Part shown: one piece after another, positions 1 through 10,200 of the stretch
How the letters are laid out: the number at the start of each line of letters is the position of its first letter
How positions within the stretch are numbered: the first letter of the stretch is position 1
Assembly (NCBI RefSeq): GCF_042852765.1
Contig: NZ_AP031414.1
Direction: 5' to 3' (one strand)
Length of the DNA: 64,000 bases
DNA from: Schaedlerella glycyrrhizinilytica_A
GTDB lineage: Bacteria > Bacillota > Clostridia > Lachnospirales > Lachnospiraceae
Made by a program: the position numbers and the translations under genes
The notes under the pieces: model-generated
What the model was told of the DNA's origin: nothing
Database searches by the model: none
Seen by the model: the letters and a program-made list of their open reading frames with translations, nothing else

Positions 1-435
1 GTCTCTCGCCAGAATGTTGTTGCCGATCCCCGCGTTGGCTGCCGCACTCAGATAATACCACTGCGCATTGCGGTTCGGCATTCGGTTCAGCACATTGAGC
101 GCGTCGCGATAACGCCTTGTGTTGATGAAATTATAAACTGCCTGCATCTCCACATCCTGAGAACCGCCGGAAGAACTATATCCGCCGTAGCTGTTCCCGC
201 CCGCGGAGCCATAACCGCCGTATCCGTAACCAGATCCACCGTGTTCCCGCTCTTTCATGATCACATCGTAGGCTTCCTGCACTTCCTTGAACTTCTCTTC
301 CGCCAGATCTGCCAGCGGATTGTTGACATTCGCATCCGGATGATACTTTCTTGTCAGATCTCTATATGCTTTCTTCACTTCGTCATCTGATGCACTCTGC
401 GGAATTCCCAGCACATCATATGGATTTTTATTCAT
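1..435 (-). CDS. DnaJ-domain protein (3' end outside the window)
   Basis: The translation begins MNKNPYDVLGIPQSASDDEV and contains a complete J domain with the diagnostic HPD loop in KYHPDANVN (about residues 30-36), so it should stimulate an Hsp70 ATPase. A Gly/Tyr/Ser-rich linker follows (about residues 67-92), then a TPR-like helical stretch (YNFINTRRYRDALNVLNRM) that runs off the window start. There is no zinc-finger region in the visible part, so this is a J-domain protein with a TPR-like tail and not canonical DnaJ. The ATG at 435 has GAGG about 9 bases upstream. It follows a MATE gene on the same strand, but a promoter lies in the gap. Confidence 0.85.
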   Translation of the reverse strand, partial: MNKNPYDVLGIPQSASDDEVKKAYRDLTRKYHPDANVNNPLADLAEEKFKEVQEAYDVIMKEREHGGSGYGYGGYGSAGGNSYGGYSSSGGSQDVEMQAVYNFINTRRYRDALNVLNRMPNRNAQWYYLSAAANAGIGNNILARD

Positions 436-477
436 TTCGTAATCCTCACTTTTCCTTTGCACCTCAATATCTTATCT

Positions 478-506
478 ATCATATAATAGATTTTCTGCCA
501 TGTCCA
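478..506 (-). promoter_or_regulatory. Candidate sigma-A promoter of the DnaJ-domain gene
   Basis: On the minus strand TGGACA (506-501) and TATGAT (483-478) are separated by 17 bases, about 40 bases upstream of the start codon. Both boxes are near consensus. No operator is evident. Confidence 0.5.
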
Positions 507-523
507 GACTTTGCATGGATTCT

Positions 524-1855
524 TCACAAAGTTTTCTTCTTTTCCCTCCGGTAATAGAGATACCCCGCCGCGTCTGCCAGAAACCAGCCGATCGGAACCG
601 CAGCCCAGATCCCGTCCACACCGATCGCTATATTTGCCGAGAGAATATAGGCGAGCGCCACACGCGTTCCGAGGGAGATCACGGTCAGTACGAGAGAGAT
701 CCCCGGACGTTTGACTGCCCGGAAATAACCGTACAACAAGAACAGAAATCCGATCAGACAGTAAAAACTTCCCTCGATCCGCAGATACCGGATCCCGACG
801 TTTAGTATCTCCACTTCCTCCGGCTTGACAAAGATCAACATCAGCGGTTTTGCAAACAGGACGACCAATGCGCTGACTCCGACACTGAAAAGGAACGACG
901 TCCGCACCGCGCTTCGGATGCCCTCACGGATCCGCTCTTTCTTCCCTGCCCCGTAATTCTGCGCTACAAAGGTGGAAAAAGCATTTCCGAAATCCTGTAC
1001 CGGCATATAAGCAAACGAGTCGATCTTCACCGCCACGGAGAACGCCGCCATCACAACCGAACCGAAACTGTTGACCAGTCCCTGCACCATCAGGATCCCG
1101 AAATTCATCACCGACTGCTGGATGCAGGTCATGGAAGACAGATGGAGGATTTCTTTTAAAATTTCTTGTCTCCACCGCATATCTTCGCGGCGCGGACAGA
1201 ATTCCCGGAAGAAAAGCAGCGTGTAGATCAAAAGCCCCGCACCGGACACATACTGTGAGATCACGGTCGCCTCAGCCGCCCCCTGCACGCCGCGCTTCAG
1301 CACTACGACAAACAAGAGATCCAGTCCGATATTGAGTACCGCGGAAATCCCCAGAAACACAAGCGGGACAACCGAATTTCCCTCTGCCCGCAGCAGACAG
1401 GAAAAGAAATTGTACAAAAATGTGGCAAGGATCCCCCAGAAGATCATCCACAGATATTCCCGCATCACCCCGTAAATATCCGTCGGAACCTGCAAAAGAC
1501 ACAGGATCGGATCGATCCCCGCAAATACGATCGCCGTGATCAGAAGCGCGATGCCGCCGATCATACAAAATGCAAGAAAAATACTGTTTTTCAGACGCAC
1601 GGAATCTTTCTTTCCATAATAAATGGAAAACGCGACGCCGCTCCCCATACAAAGACCGAGCAGGATCGACGTCAGGAATGTCATCAGCGAATAAGACGAG
1701 CCCACCGCCGCCAGCGCATCTTTTCCGAGAAACTGTCCGACGATCAGCGTATCGACCACATTATAAAACTGCTGGAGCAGATTTCCGACCATGATCGGAA
1801 ATGCAAACCACAACAGCGATCTTGTGATATTTCCGTTGGTCAGATCATGATGCAT
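524..1855 (-). CDS. MATE family multidrug efflux transporter
   Basis: A 443-residue polytopic membrane protein with the MATE N-terminus (LLWFAFPIMVGNLLQQFYNVVDTLIVG) and the internal second half that gives 12 predicted helices in all. Proteins of this family exchange Na+ or H+ for cationic drugs and metabolites. The start at 1855 (MHHDLTNGN) is preferred to upstream in-frame codons because GGAGG lies 8 bases before it. It overlaps the end of the DUF5685 gene by 11 bases, which suggests translational coupling. The substrate cannot be read from sequence. It is one of three MATE proteins in the window. Confidence 0.9.
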   Translation of the reverse strand: MHHDLTNGNITRSLLWFAFPIMVGNLLQQFYNVVDTLIVGQFLGKDALAAVGSSYSLMTFLTSILLGLCMGSGVAFSIYYGKKDSVRLKNSIFLAFCMIGGIALLITAIVFAGIDPILCLLQVPTDIYGVMREYLWMIFWGILATFLYNFFSCLLRAEGNSVVPLVFLGISAVLNIGLDLLFVVVLKRGVQGAAEATVISQYVSGAGLLIYTLLFFREFCPRREDMRWRQEILKEILHLSSMTCIQQSVMNFGILMVQGLVNSFGSVVMAAFSVAVKIDSFAYMPVQDFGNAFSTFVAQNYGAGKKERIREGIRSAVRTSFLFSVGVSALVVLFAKPLMLIFVKPEEVEILNVGIRYLRIEGSFYCLIGFLFLLYGYFRAVKRPGISLVLTVISLGTRVALAYILSANIAIGVDGIWAAVPIGWFLADAAGYLYYRREKKKTL

Positions 1856-2729
1856 GGTGCGCACCTCCGTCCGACGCATGTTCATTCCGTCCGCTTCCCG
1901 CTTTGGTATTCTGCCGCTCTTTCCGGATCTTATTGTAACGGTTCCATACGCCCGCATACAGGATATTCCGCAGGATATCCGCCCCTTTCAGACAGGGCAG
2001 CCGTTCAAATGCCGCGCTGCATTCCGCCATCATCATATTGAGGGTCTGCGCGCAGCGTTCCTCATAATCCGGCTGTTCATGCAGTGCTTTCAGCGGATTA
2101 TAATTGCCGTCTTTTAAATCTTTCTCCAGATCTTCGTAGGCGTCCATGATATAAATAAATTTCCCGAGGAAAAATCCGATCTTCCGAAGCGGCTCCTCCC
2201 ACATATCTTCCCGATAAACGAGCAGCTCTTCCATCAGTCTTCCGGTGCATCCCGCCGTCAGATCGATCTCCTGCCGGTCCTCTTTTTCGTATTGCTCCAA
2301 ACGTTTCAGTTCCCGGCGGATCGCACGACTCTGGCGCGGATATTTCTCCGCCAGCTTCTGCGCTTTTTTCCGAAATGCCGCGCAGCCCAGCAGACCGCTT
2401 AATTTCTTCTCATCCTGCCAGTCGTCTTTCAGATGATAATAGGACAATAAAATATTCATATCTGCGGCATATTCCGAAAATTCATTCTGCAGCATGGTCT
2501 GCTTTTTGACCGGGTGTACTTTGCAGCGATGCATCGACTGTTTCAGTTCCGTTTCATAAAGAGACGTCAGAAGCAGGATCACAAACGTCATATCATAGGT
2601 GAGCGTCAGTTGTCCCAGACTGCCGTAATACTCTTTTAATGACTTACAAAGTCCGCAGTAACAGGCTTTGTAAGCTTTGAAATCTTTGACTTTCAACTCC
2701 GGCTCACAGATCGTGACATACCCAAACAT
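1845..2729 (-). CDS. DUF5685 family protein
   Basis: A 294-residue protein starting MFGYVTICEPELKVKDF, with the family's N-terminal cysteine cluster (CYCGLCKSLKEYYG, about residues 23-30) and a mostly helical, charged body. The family occurs in Lachnospiraceae and relatives, often beside a J-domain gene as here, and has no established biochemical role. The paired cysteines could bind metal (inference). The start codon lies 3 bases after the glpK stop, with AAGGAG upstream inside the glpK end, so it is probably co-transcribed with glpK. Confidence 0.8.
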   Translation of the reverse strand: MFGYVTICEPELKVKDFKAYKACYCGLCKSLKEYYGSLGQLTLTYDMTFVILLLTSLYETELKQSMHRCKVHPVKKQTMLQNEFSEYAADMNILLSYYHLKDDWQDEKKLSGLLGCAAFRKKAQKLAEKYPRQSRAIRRELKRLEQYEKEDRQEIDLTAGCTGRLMEELLVYREDMWEEPLRKIGFFLGKFIYIMDAYEDLEKDLKDGNYNPLKALHEQPDYEERCAQTLNMMMAECSAAFERLPCLKGADILRNILYAGVWNRYNKIRKERQNTKAGSGRNEHASDGGAHHAS

Positions 2730-2732
2730 CTT

Positions 2733-4244
2733 TTATAGCTCCTTTTCGTCTTCATCCTTTGCCCAGCCAAATGCACAGCGCACTGCCCGTTTCCATCCGC
2801 GCAGCATCTTCTCCCGCTTTCCGGCTTCGATCTTCGGCGTAAAAATCTGATCGATCGCCCAGTTTTTCACAACCTCTTCCGGACTGTGCCAATAACCGAC
2901 CGCAAGACCTGCCAGATATGCGGCTCCCATCGCCGTTGTCTCCACACATTTCGGGCGGTTGACCGGAGCGTTGCTGATATCCGCCTGCGTCTGCATCAGG
3001 AAATTGTTCGCGCTGGCGCCGCCGTCCACTTTCAGCGCCGCCAGATCGATCCCCGAATCCGCTTTCATCGCTTCCAATACATCGTTGACCTGATATGCCA
3101 GAGATTCCAAGGTCGCACGCACAATATGATCTTTGTTCACACCACGCGTCAGACCGACGATCGTTCCCCGCGCATACTGATCCCAATACGGCGCGCCCAG
3201 TCCGGTAAATGCCGGAACAACATAACAGCCGTTGGAATCTTCCACATTCTGTGCCATATATTCCGTCATGGACGCCGAATCGATCAGACGCAGTTCATCC
3301 CGAAGCCACTGGATTGCCGCTCCCGCGACAAAGATCGATCCCTCCAATGCATAATTGACTTTCCCGTCGATCCCCCAGGCGATCGTCGTAACCAGTCCGT
3401 TCTTGGAAAAGACCGGTTTTTCCCCGGTATTCATAAGCAGAAAACATCCGGTTCCGTATGTATTTTTCGCCTCTCCGGCGTGGAAACAAGTCTGACCGAA
3501 CAGCGCCGCCTGCTGGTCTCCGGCCGCCCCCGCGATCGGGATCTCTCCGCCAAAGAACGAAGCGTCCGCATATCCGTAAATACAGCTGGACGGCTTTGCC
3601 GCCGGAAGCATGGAACGCGGAATATCAAGCTCTCTTAGGATCTCTTCATCCCACTGTAATGTATTGATGTTGAAAAGCATCGTCCGGGATGCATTGGAGT
3701 AGTCCGTCACATGTACTTTTCCTTTCGTCAGCTTCCAGATCAGCCACGTCTCCACCGTGCCGAATAAAAGCTCTCCTCGTTCTGCCCGCTCTCTCGCGCC
3801 CTCCACATGATCCAGGATCCATTTCACCTTTGTCGCGGAAAAATACGCATCGATGACCAGCCCTGTCTTCTCCCGGAATTTATCCGTCAATCCGCGTTCT
3901 TTCAGGGAGTCACAGTATTCTGCCGTTCTTCTGCACTGCCAGACGATCGCATGACAGACCGGTTTCCCGGTATGTTTATCCCAGACGATCGTCGTCTCTC
4001 TCTGGTTGGTGATTCCGATCGCGGCGATCTCTTCCGGTTTTGCCCCGATCCGGCTGATCGCCTCTCTCGCCACCTGAAGCTGGGTCGCCCAGATTTCCCC
4101 GGCATCATGCTCTACCCAGCCCGGTTTCGGAAAGTGCTGTGTAAATTCTTTCTGCGCCATACTGCAGATCTCGCCTTTTTCATTAAACAAAATGCACCGG
4201 TTGCTCGTCGTACCTGCATCCAGCGCCATAATATACTTTGCCAT
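2733..4244 (-). CDS. glpK: Glycerol kinase
   Basis: Converts glycerol and ATP to glycerol 3-phosphate in the cytoplasm. The 503-residue length is that of the family, and it opens with the FGGY-kinase phosphate-binding segment MALDAGTTSNRCILF. It contains the catalytic-region residues of WVEHDAGEIW and DQQAALFGQ and the late GGASANNFLMQTQAD element that contributes to the ATP site. AGGAGG precedes the ATG. It is placed directly after glpP, which is consistent with antiterminator control. No glpF or glpD is in the window. Confidence 0.97.
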   Translation of the reverse strand: MAKYIMALDAGTTSNRCILFNEKGEICSMAQKEFTQHFPKPGWVEHDAGEIWATQLQVAREAISRIGAKPEEIAAIGITNQRETTIVWDKHTGKPVCHAIVWQCRRTAEYCDSLKERGLTDKFREKTGLVIDAYFSATKVKWILDHVEGARERAERGELLFGTVETWLIWKLTKGKVHVTDYSNASRTMLFNINTLQWDEEILRELDIPRSMLPAAKPSSCIYGYADASFFGGEIPIAGAAGDQQAALFGQTCFHAGEAKNTYGTGCFLLMNTGEKPVFSKNGLVTTIAWGIDGKVNYALEGSIFVAGAAIQWLRDELRLIDSASMTEYMAQNVEDSNGCYVVPAFTGLGAPYWDQYARGTIVGLTRGVNKDHIVRATLESLAYQVNDVLEAMKADSGIDLAALKVDGGASANNFLMQTQADISNAPVNRPKCVETTAMGAAYLAGLAVGYWHSPEEVVKNWAIDQIFTPKIEAGKREKMLRGWKRAVRCAFGWAKDEDEKEL

Positions 4245-4328
4245 CGTAACTGCCTCCTACTTTTTTGCCTCGCACGGTTCTTTTGCCTTTATCCCAGTCT
4301 TTCGGCGATTCTCCCGCCGCTCCACGGA

Positions 4329-4904
4329 CTACATTTCCCACACGTCCTGACGGGAAGTCGACACTGCGGATGCCCCCGCCAAAAGCGCTCCCATCACATC
4401 TTCTTTGTCAGCAATCAGCCCCCCTGCGATCAGAGGGATCCGGCTGATACTTTTGATCTTCCGCAATACTTTCGGCATCGCCCCCGGCATCACTTCCAGA
4501 AAATCCGGTCTTCCGCTGTGCTGATGTTCCAGATTCTCAATACTTTTCAGTGCCATCGAATCAATGACAAAAACCCGCAGCACGGTGAAAAGCTGAAGTT
4601 CTTTCGCCCTCTGGATCATCGCGTTCTTTGTCGTGAGGATCCCGTCCGCGTGCGCCGTATATTTCAAATAATCCACCGAGACCTCTTTCGGCGAAAGTCC
4701 GCCGATCAGATCCATATGCACCATCGCGATCTTCCCCGCCCGATGCACCCGTTCCACCAGACCGCCGATCGAACAAATATCTCCGAACAACAAAAACACA
4801 ACGCCGATCTCCTCATTCTCACAACAGTTTTTTAATCCATCTTCATCTTTGACGGCGGCAATGATCGGATTCGCCTCCACCGCCTCTCGAAATACTTTCT
4901 GCAT
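4329..4904 (-). CDS. glpP: Glycerol uptake operon antiterminator GlpP
   Basis: A 191-residue TIM-barrel-like RNA-binding regulator that, in Bacillus, binds glycerol 3-phosphate and the leader of glp mRNAs to prevent termination. Recognisable segments are NPIIAAVKDEDGLKNC near the start, MVHMDLIGGLS, DGILTTK, the EVMPGAMPK block and the C-terminal IPLIAGGLI. The ATG at 4904 is preferred because a purine-rich AAGGAAAGG site precedes it; an in-frame GTG at 4928 (eight residues longer) is possible. It lies 84 bases upstream of glpK. A clear terminator for it to act on is not visible in that gap. Confidence 0.9.
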   Translation of the reverse strand: MQKVFREAVEANPIIAAVKDEDGLKNCCENEEIGVVFLLFGDICSIGGLVERVHRAGKIAMVHMDLIGGLSPKEVSVDYLKYTAHADGILTTKNAMIQRAKELQLFTVLRVFVIDSMALKSIENLEHQHSGRPDFLEVMPGAMPKVLRKIKSISRIPLIAGGLIADKEDVMGALLAGASAVSTSRQDVWEM

Positions 4905-4947
4905 CCGGTCTTCCCTTTCCTTTTTCACAATATGTCCCCGTCAAATT

Positions 4948-5508
4948 TTAAATAATACCTTTCCCCTCTATCCATTTAGGCAGATTCTGCGATAGTCTAA
5001 CCACCTCACCATTACGAAAAATTGCAAAACGCCGAAATTCTTCAGTATTATCATAAAATGCCGCCAAATCACAATCTTTTAATATTTCTTTCAAATTATG
5101 GAATGTTTCCATATAACGTTTTTCAATGTCTGCCTCCGGAATTCCATGTCCACCTTTATTTACTCGCGATTTTACTCTTTCTTTCGCAATATTAACACTA
5201 TCAACTCCCACATAATGCATCTCGATACAATAACCCATTTCTTTTGCCTTTCTAATATTTCTTAAAATGGATTTTCCGCATAATGTAGTTTCTTGATTAA
5301 ATGTAACTCCATCTGTCAAATACTGATTTAACAATTTAACGGCAACTTTCCCAGCTGTAATTAAGATTGACATATCTCTCCAGTCCCCTAATACTTTCAC
5401 AATTTCATCAGTATTTATACGTGGCATATCTTTTAATTCATCCAATGTTTCATAGAGCGTCGACTTCCCCGCCCCATTAACACCTGCAATTATAATATAT
5501 TTTTTCAT
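4948..5508 (-). CDS. Zeta-toxin-like P-loop kinase
   Basis: A 186-residue protein with an N-terminal Walker A motif (IAGVNGAGKSTLY, about residues 7-19) and the arrangement of the zeta toxin/AAA_33 group: an Asp after the first strand (RINTDEIV), a QETT segment that resembles the substrate-side motif, and a lid-like arginine helix (RVKSRVNKGGHGIPEADIEKRY). Zeta toxins phosphorylate UDP-N-acetylglucosamine; that substrate is not proven here. Base composition is much more AT-rich than glpP and nifJ. Its ATG overlaps the stop codon of the 59-residue gene upstream by one base, typical of a toxin-antitoxin pair. Confidence 0.75.
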   Translation of the reverse strand: MKKYIIIAGVNGAGKSTLYETLDELKDMPRINTDEIVKVLGDWRDMSILITAGKVAVKLLNQYLTDGVTFNQETTLCGKSILRNIRKAKEMGYCIEMHYVGVDSVNIAKERVKSRVNKGGHGIPEADIEKRYMETFHNLKEILKDCDLAAFYDNTEEFRRFAIFRNGEVVRLSQNLPKWIEGKGII

Positions 5509-5687
5509 TAAAACAGATTCCTCTCAATTACTTTCTTCTGTTTTTTCTGAAGTAAGAAATCGCCAACCATTTCATAAAATTCTCTTTGCTCTTCTGTTTC
5601 TGCCTCCAATACTAATTGTAAAGTATCCTCTGGTTTTAATTTTTCTATTTCCTTATATAATTCTTCATACTTTTTTACATCGCACAT
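5508..5687 (-). CDS. Small acidic/basic protein, possible antitoxin of the zeta-like gene
   Basis: A 59-residue reading frame starting MCDVKKYEELYKEIEKLKPE and ending KKVIERNLF. It has AGGAAG 7-8 bases before its ATG. It is predicted to be all helical, with an acidic middle (EAETEEQREFYE) and a basic C-terminus. I do not recognise the family. The one-base stop/start overlap with the zeta-like gene, its size and its position first in the pair make an antitoxin role plausible, but this is inference. Confidence 0.6.
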   Translation of the reverse strand: MCDVKKYEELYKEIEKLKPEDTLQLVLEAETEEQREFYEMVGDFLLQKKQKKVIERNLF

Positions 5688-5733
5688 AACAACACTTCCT
5701 TACACGAATCACTTCATTCATTTTCTTGTGCAA

Positions 5734-5753
5734 ATTATACCATAAGACTGGTA
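5734..5753 (-). promoter_or_regulatory. Extended -10 promoter overlapped by a palindrome
   Basis: On the minus strand TGG-TATAAT (TATAAT at 5739-5734) forms an extended -10 box. The inverted repeat TACCA-N6-TGGTA (5738-5753) overlaps it. The position suits autorepression of the small two-gene cassette downstream. No good -35 box was found. Confidence 0.45.
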
Positions 5754-5834
5754 AGCAATTCTACCTTAACTTTGACAGTATAAAAAAGGACATTCATTTA
5801 TTCTCTAAAAAAAAACGTACCATCATTATACAGA

Positions 5835-5886
5835 AAACAGAGGAAACCGGAGTCTTTCTGAAATACGCTCCGAATTTCCTCTGTTT
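5835..5886 (-). terminator. Rho-independent terminator after the M20 gene
   Basis: Twelve-base arms (5835-5846 and 5875-5886) extended by an inner CGGAG/CTCCG stem. On the minus strand the hairpin ends in a short T run (TTTTCTG). It separates the M20 amidohydrolase from the AT-rich cassette. Confidence 0.75.
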
Positions 5887-5902
5887 CTTCTTGCTCTAAT
5901 GT

Positions 5903-7078
5903 CTATTTATGTTCTTCCAGCCACCTTGTCGCGCAATGTGCCAGATAAGCGGCTCCGGATTTCATGACTTCCTCGTTAAATTCCACTTTCGGGTGATGCT
6001 GGTTATATGTCTCCCTGCCGTCCGTAAATCCTGCGGAAAGGAACATATAAGCTCCCGGAATTTCGGAAAGCACCGCCGAAAAGTCTTCCGACGAAGCCGC
6101 ATGCATTCCCACATGTTCACACTGTCCCGGCACGTCCAGTTCCCGCATATATCCTACAAAATCGTCCACCGACTGCGGATCGCAGATCAGCGGCGGCGTT
6201 CCGGCAAGCATCGTGATCGTTGCCGAACCGCGGTACATTTTCGCCACGGCATCCACAACCTCCGACAATCTCTGCAAAATAAACTCCCGTTCTTTCTCGC
6301 TGTCACAGCGAAGTGTTCCCTGAAGCTGCGCCTGATCCGGTATGATATTCGGCGCATCTCCCGCCGTCACTTTTCCGATCGTCAGCACGCTCGCCTGTGT
6401 GGATTTGATCTCTCTTGCAACGACGGATTCCAACGCAAGGATCATATGCGCCGCAATATTGATCGGGTCGATACACGCATCCGGATAAGCTCCATGACCG
6501 CCTTTTCCCTGAATATCGATGATAAAATTATCACTGGAATTCATCAATGTGCCTTCCCGGTTGTAAACAAACAGTCCCATCGGCATCGATCCGGCAACCA
6601 CATGATACCCCAGCGCGACGTCCGGTCTCGGATCTTGAAGCAATCCGTCCGCGATCATCGATCTTGCGCCTGTGAGCGGCTCTTCTCCCGGCTGAAACAT
6701 TAATTTCACCATTCCGTCTAAAGCCGCCTCGTTTTCTTTCAGCATCTTTGCCGCGGTCAAAAGCATTGCTCCGTGAATATCATGTCCGCATGTATGTGCA
6801 TTTTCCCGCTGACTCGCAAATGGAAGTCCACTTTCCTCTTTCATCGGCAAAGCGTCCACATCGCCTCGTAGAAGCACGGTTTTTCCGCCCGTTTTTCCGA
6901 CACACGCCACAACACCGCCGCCGCACGGCTTCGGGTCATACCCCATCTCCGTAAGTTTTTCCATGATAAATGCCGTTGTTTCCGGCAGTTCCAGCCCCAG
7001 TTCCGGCATCTGATGCAAATGTCTCCGATTTTCCACGGTCTCTTCAAACAGTTCTTCTGATCTCTTCAAGTAATCCAT
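5903..7078 (-). CDS. M20 family amidohydrolase (N-acyl-amino-acid or hippurate hydrolase type)
   Basis: A 391-residue cytoplasmic metallohydrolase. The metal-binding signature is visible: CGHDIHGAML (about residues 97-106), the GEEPLTGAR glutamate pair region, GYHVV, and the late HAASSEDFSAV segment with its histidine. The bacterial dimerisation insert (GKGGHGAYPDACIDPI) follows. Such enzymes remove acyl groups from amino acids or cleave short amides; the exact substrate is open. It is apparently transcribed alone, between the nifJ terminator and its own. Confidence 0.88.
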   Translation of the reverse strand: MDYLKRSEELFEETVENRRHLHQMPELGLELPETTAFIMEKLTEMGYDPKPCGGGVVACVGKTGGKTVLLRGDVDALPMKEESGLPFASQRENAHTCGHDIHGAMLLTAAKMLKENEAALDGMVKLMFQPGEEPLTGARSMIADGLLQDPRPDVALGYHVVAGSMPMGLFVYNREGTLMNSSDNFIIDIQGKGGHGAYPDACIDPINIAAHMILALESVVAREIKSTQASVLTIGKVTAGDAPNIIPDQAQLQGTLRCDSEKEREFILQRLSEVVDAVAKMYRGSATITMLAGTPPLICDPQSVDDFVGYMRELDVPGQCEHVGMHAASSEDFSAVLSEIPGAYMFLSAGFTDGRETYNQHHPKVEFNEEVMKSGAAYLAHCATRWLEEHK

Positions 7079-7128
7079 AACCTATGACCCCCGTTTTCTT
7101 TTTTACAATATTTGAGCATGGATTTTAA

Positions 7129-7162
7129 CAGGACCGGCACTGCTTTCGCCGTGCCGGTCCTG
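7129..7162 (-). terminator. Terminator hairpin after nifJ
   Basis: A GC-rich 12-base stem (CAGGACCGGCAC pairing with GTGCCGGTCCTG) with a nine-base loop. The T run is weak on the minus strand (TTAAAATCC) and stronger on the plus strand, so efficiency for nifJ is uncertain. Confidence 0.65.
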
Positions 7163-7234
7163 CTTTTTGTTTTTCAGATCCGAACCTGTCCGGATCCGAT
7201 ATTTTTTATTGAAAATACTTCCTCTGTTTCAGGA

Positions 7235-10200
7235 TTATTCCTCGCCGTACAGAGTTACAAGTTTCTTCAGATACTCGTATCTTTCTTTTGCTTCCTGCTC
7301 ATTGATCGCGAACAGTTTTTCAGCTTTCTCCGGATTTGCTCTCTTCAGTGCGTTGTAACGAACTTCTCCGTCAAGGAATTCCTGATAGCTGTCCAGTTTA
7401 GGCTCTTTGCTGTCCAGTGAGAACTTGTTTCCCTCTGCTGCCGGGTTGAAGCGGAAGTTGTTCCAGTATCCGCACTCTACTGCCAGCTGCTCCTCAGTCT
7501 GAGCTTTGCTCATACCCTTCTTGATACCATGGTTGATACATGGAGCGTAAGCGATGATGAGTGACGGTCCCGGATATGCTTCAGCCTCTGCAATTGCTTT
7601 TACAGTCTGGTTGAAGTCAGCGCCCATAGCGATCTGTGCAACATATACATAGCCGTAGCTCATTGCGATACCTGCAAGGTCTTTCTTCTTGGTTTCTTTT
7701 CCGCCTGCTGCGAACTGTGCGGTAGCACCTGTCTTCGTAGCCTTGGAGGACTGTCCGCCTGTGTTGGAGTAAACCTCTGTATCGAATACCATGATGTTGA
7801 TGTCTTTTCCACTTGCAAGAACGTGGTCAACACCGCCGAATCCGATATCGTAAGCCCATCCGTCTCCACCGAAGATCCACTGGGATTTCTTAGCAAGGAA
7901 GTCTTTGTTCTTGAGAACTTCTGCCTTTTCAGCCAGATCACAGTCACATGCTTCCAGAGCAGCTACCAGCTTGTCTGTTGCGGTTCCGTTTGTAGCTCCT
8001 ACTGCAAATGTATCCAGGTATTCCTGTGCAGCAGCTTTTACTTCTTCTTTTTCTGCGATCTCAGCGATCTTCTCTACTTTGCCTTTCAGTCTCTCTCTGA
8101 TCGTGTTCTGAGCGAGCAGCATACCGTAACCGAACTCTGCGTTGTCCTCGAACAGTGAGTTAGACCATGCCGGTCCCTGTCCTTTGGCATTGACAGTGTA
8201 AGGTGTGGACGGTGAGGAGTTACCCCAGATAGAAGAACATCCTGTTGCGTTCGCGATATACATTCTGTCACCGAACAGCTGTGTGATCAGTTTTGCGTAA
8301 GGTGTCTCTCCACAACCTGCACAAGCGCCTGAGAACTCAAGCAGCGGCTGTTTGAACTGGCTTCCCTTTACTGTATTCTCTTTGAATTTTGTAACAACTT
8401 CCGGTTTTACCGGGATCTCTGTTCCAAAGTCGAAGAATTCCTGGCTTCCTGCATTTGCTTCCATGTTGCCCATAACGAGAGCTTTCTCGCCTTTCTTTCC
8501 AGGACATACATTTGCACAGGATCCACATCCGGTACAGTCGTAAGCGGATACTGTGATCGCAAATTTCATTCCCGGCATACCGATCATATCGATCGTGCTC
8601 ATTCCCTCCGGAACTTTCGCTGCTTCTTCTTCGTTCAGCGCTACCGGACGGATAACTGCGTGCGGACATACATATGCACAGCGGTTACACTGGATACAGT
8701 TCTCCGGTTTCCATACCGGGATATCTACTGCGATACCACGTTTCTCGTATGCGGAAGATCCGGACGGAGTCGATCCGTCTACATATTCTGTAAATGCGGA
8801 TACCGGAAGTGAATTTCCTTCCTGTGCATTTACTTTTGCCTGAATGTTCTTAACGAAATCAACAACATCTTTTCTGCCGTTCTCGTCTACGTGCGGTGTA
8901 GCAAGACCCTCGTCTGCCGCATCTTTCCAGCTCTCCGGTACAGTTACTTCAACAACCTGTTTTGCACCTGCATCGATCGCATCGTAGTTCATCTGAACGA
9001 TCTTGTCACCTTTTCTTCCGTAAGTAGCTTTTGCGGCTTTCTTCATCAGGTCGATCGCTTCCTCTTCCGGAATGATCGCAGCCAGTTTGAAGAATGCAGA
9101 CTGAAGAACGGTGTTGATACGTCCGCCAAGTCCGATTTCTTTACCGATCTTGATACCGTCGATCGTGTAGAACTTGATGTTGTGGTTTGCGATATATGCT
9201 TTTACCTGTCCCGGCAGATGTTTCTCCAGACCGTCCATATCCCATGGGCAGTTCAGAAGGAATGTTCCTCCGTCAACCAGTTCCTGAACCATGTTGTATT
9301 TGTCAACATAGGACGGGTTGTGGCAAGCCACGAAGTTTGCCTGACGGATCAGGTATGTGGACTTGATCGGAGATTTTCCGAAACGTAAGTGAGACATTGT
9401 CACACCGCCGGATTTCTTGGAGTCATAATCGAAGTATGCCTGTGCATACATATCTGTATTATCACCGATGATCTTGATGGAGTTCTTGTTAGCTCCGACA
9501 GTACCGTCTGCTCCCAGTCCCCAGAACTTACAGTTGATCGTTCCCTCCGGAGTCGTAACAAGCGGTGCGCCTGCATCCAGTGACAGATTGGTTACGTCGT
9601 CTACGATACCAAGTGTGAATTTCGCTTTCTCTGTGTTCTTGTATACAGCAACGATCTGTGCCGGTGTTGTATCTTTGGAACCTAATCCGTAACGTCCGGA
9701 AAGTACCGGTACCGCGTCGAACTTAGATCCTTTGAGAGCTGCAACAACGTCCAGATACAGAGGCTCGCCGAGAGCTCCCGGCTCTTTTGTTCTGTCCAGA
9801 ACGCTGATCGTCTTCACGCTGTCCGGAATCGCATCGATCAATGCCTGAGCGGAGAACGGTCTGTAAAGACGTACTTTTACAACTCCGACTTTCTCGCCTG
9901 CTGCCATCAGGTAATCGATCGTCTCTTCGATCGTCTCGCAGACAGATCCCATCGCTACGATCACATGCTCTGCGTCTTCTGCTCCGTAGTAGTTGAACAG
10001 TTTGTAGTCTGTTCCGATCTTTGCATTTACTTTGTCCATGTAATCCTGAACGATTCCCGGAAGAGCATCGTAGTACGGGTTACATGCCTCTCTTGCCTGG
10101 AAGAAAATATCCGGGTTCTGAGCGGAACCTCTCTGGCATGGGTGGTTCGGGTTCAGTGCGTGTGCGCGGAACTCATCGATCGCATCCATATTTACCAGAT

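Noticed and set aside
4245..4328. Possible GlpP-responsive terminator between glpP and glpK
   Set aside because: Only a four-base GGCG/CGCC stem is visible, without a T run after it; too weak to annotate.
3807..4835. Long plus-strand frame opposite glpK and glpP
   Set aside because: It is antisense to two clearly conserved genes, is Arg/His/Pro-rich as antisense frames are, and lacks family motifs.
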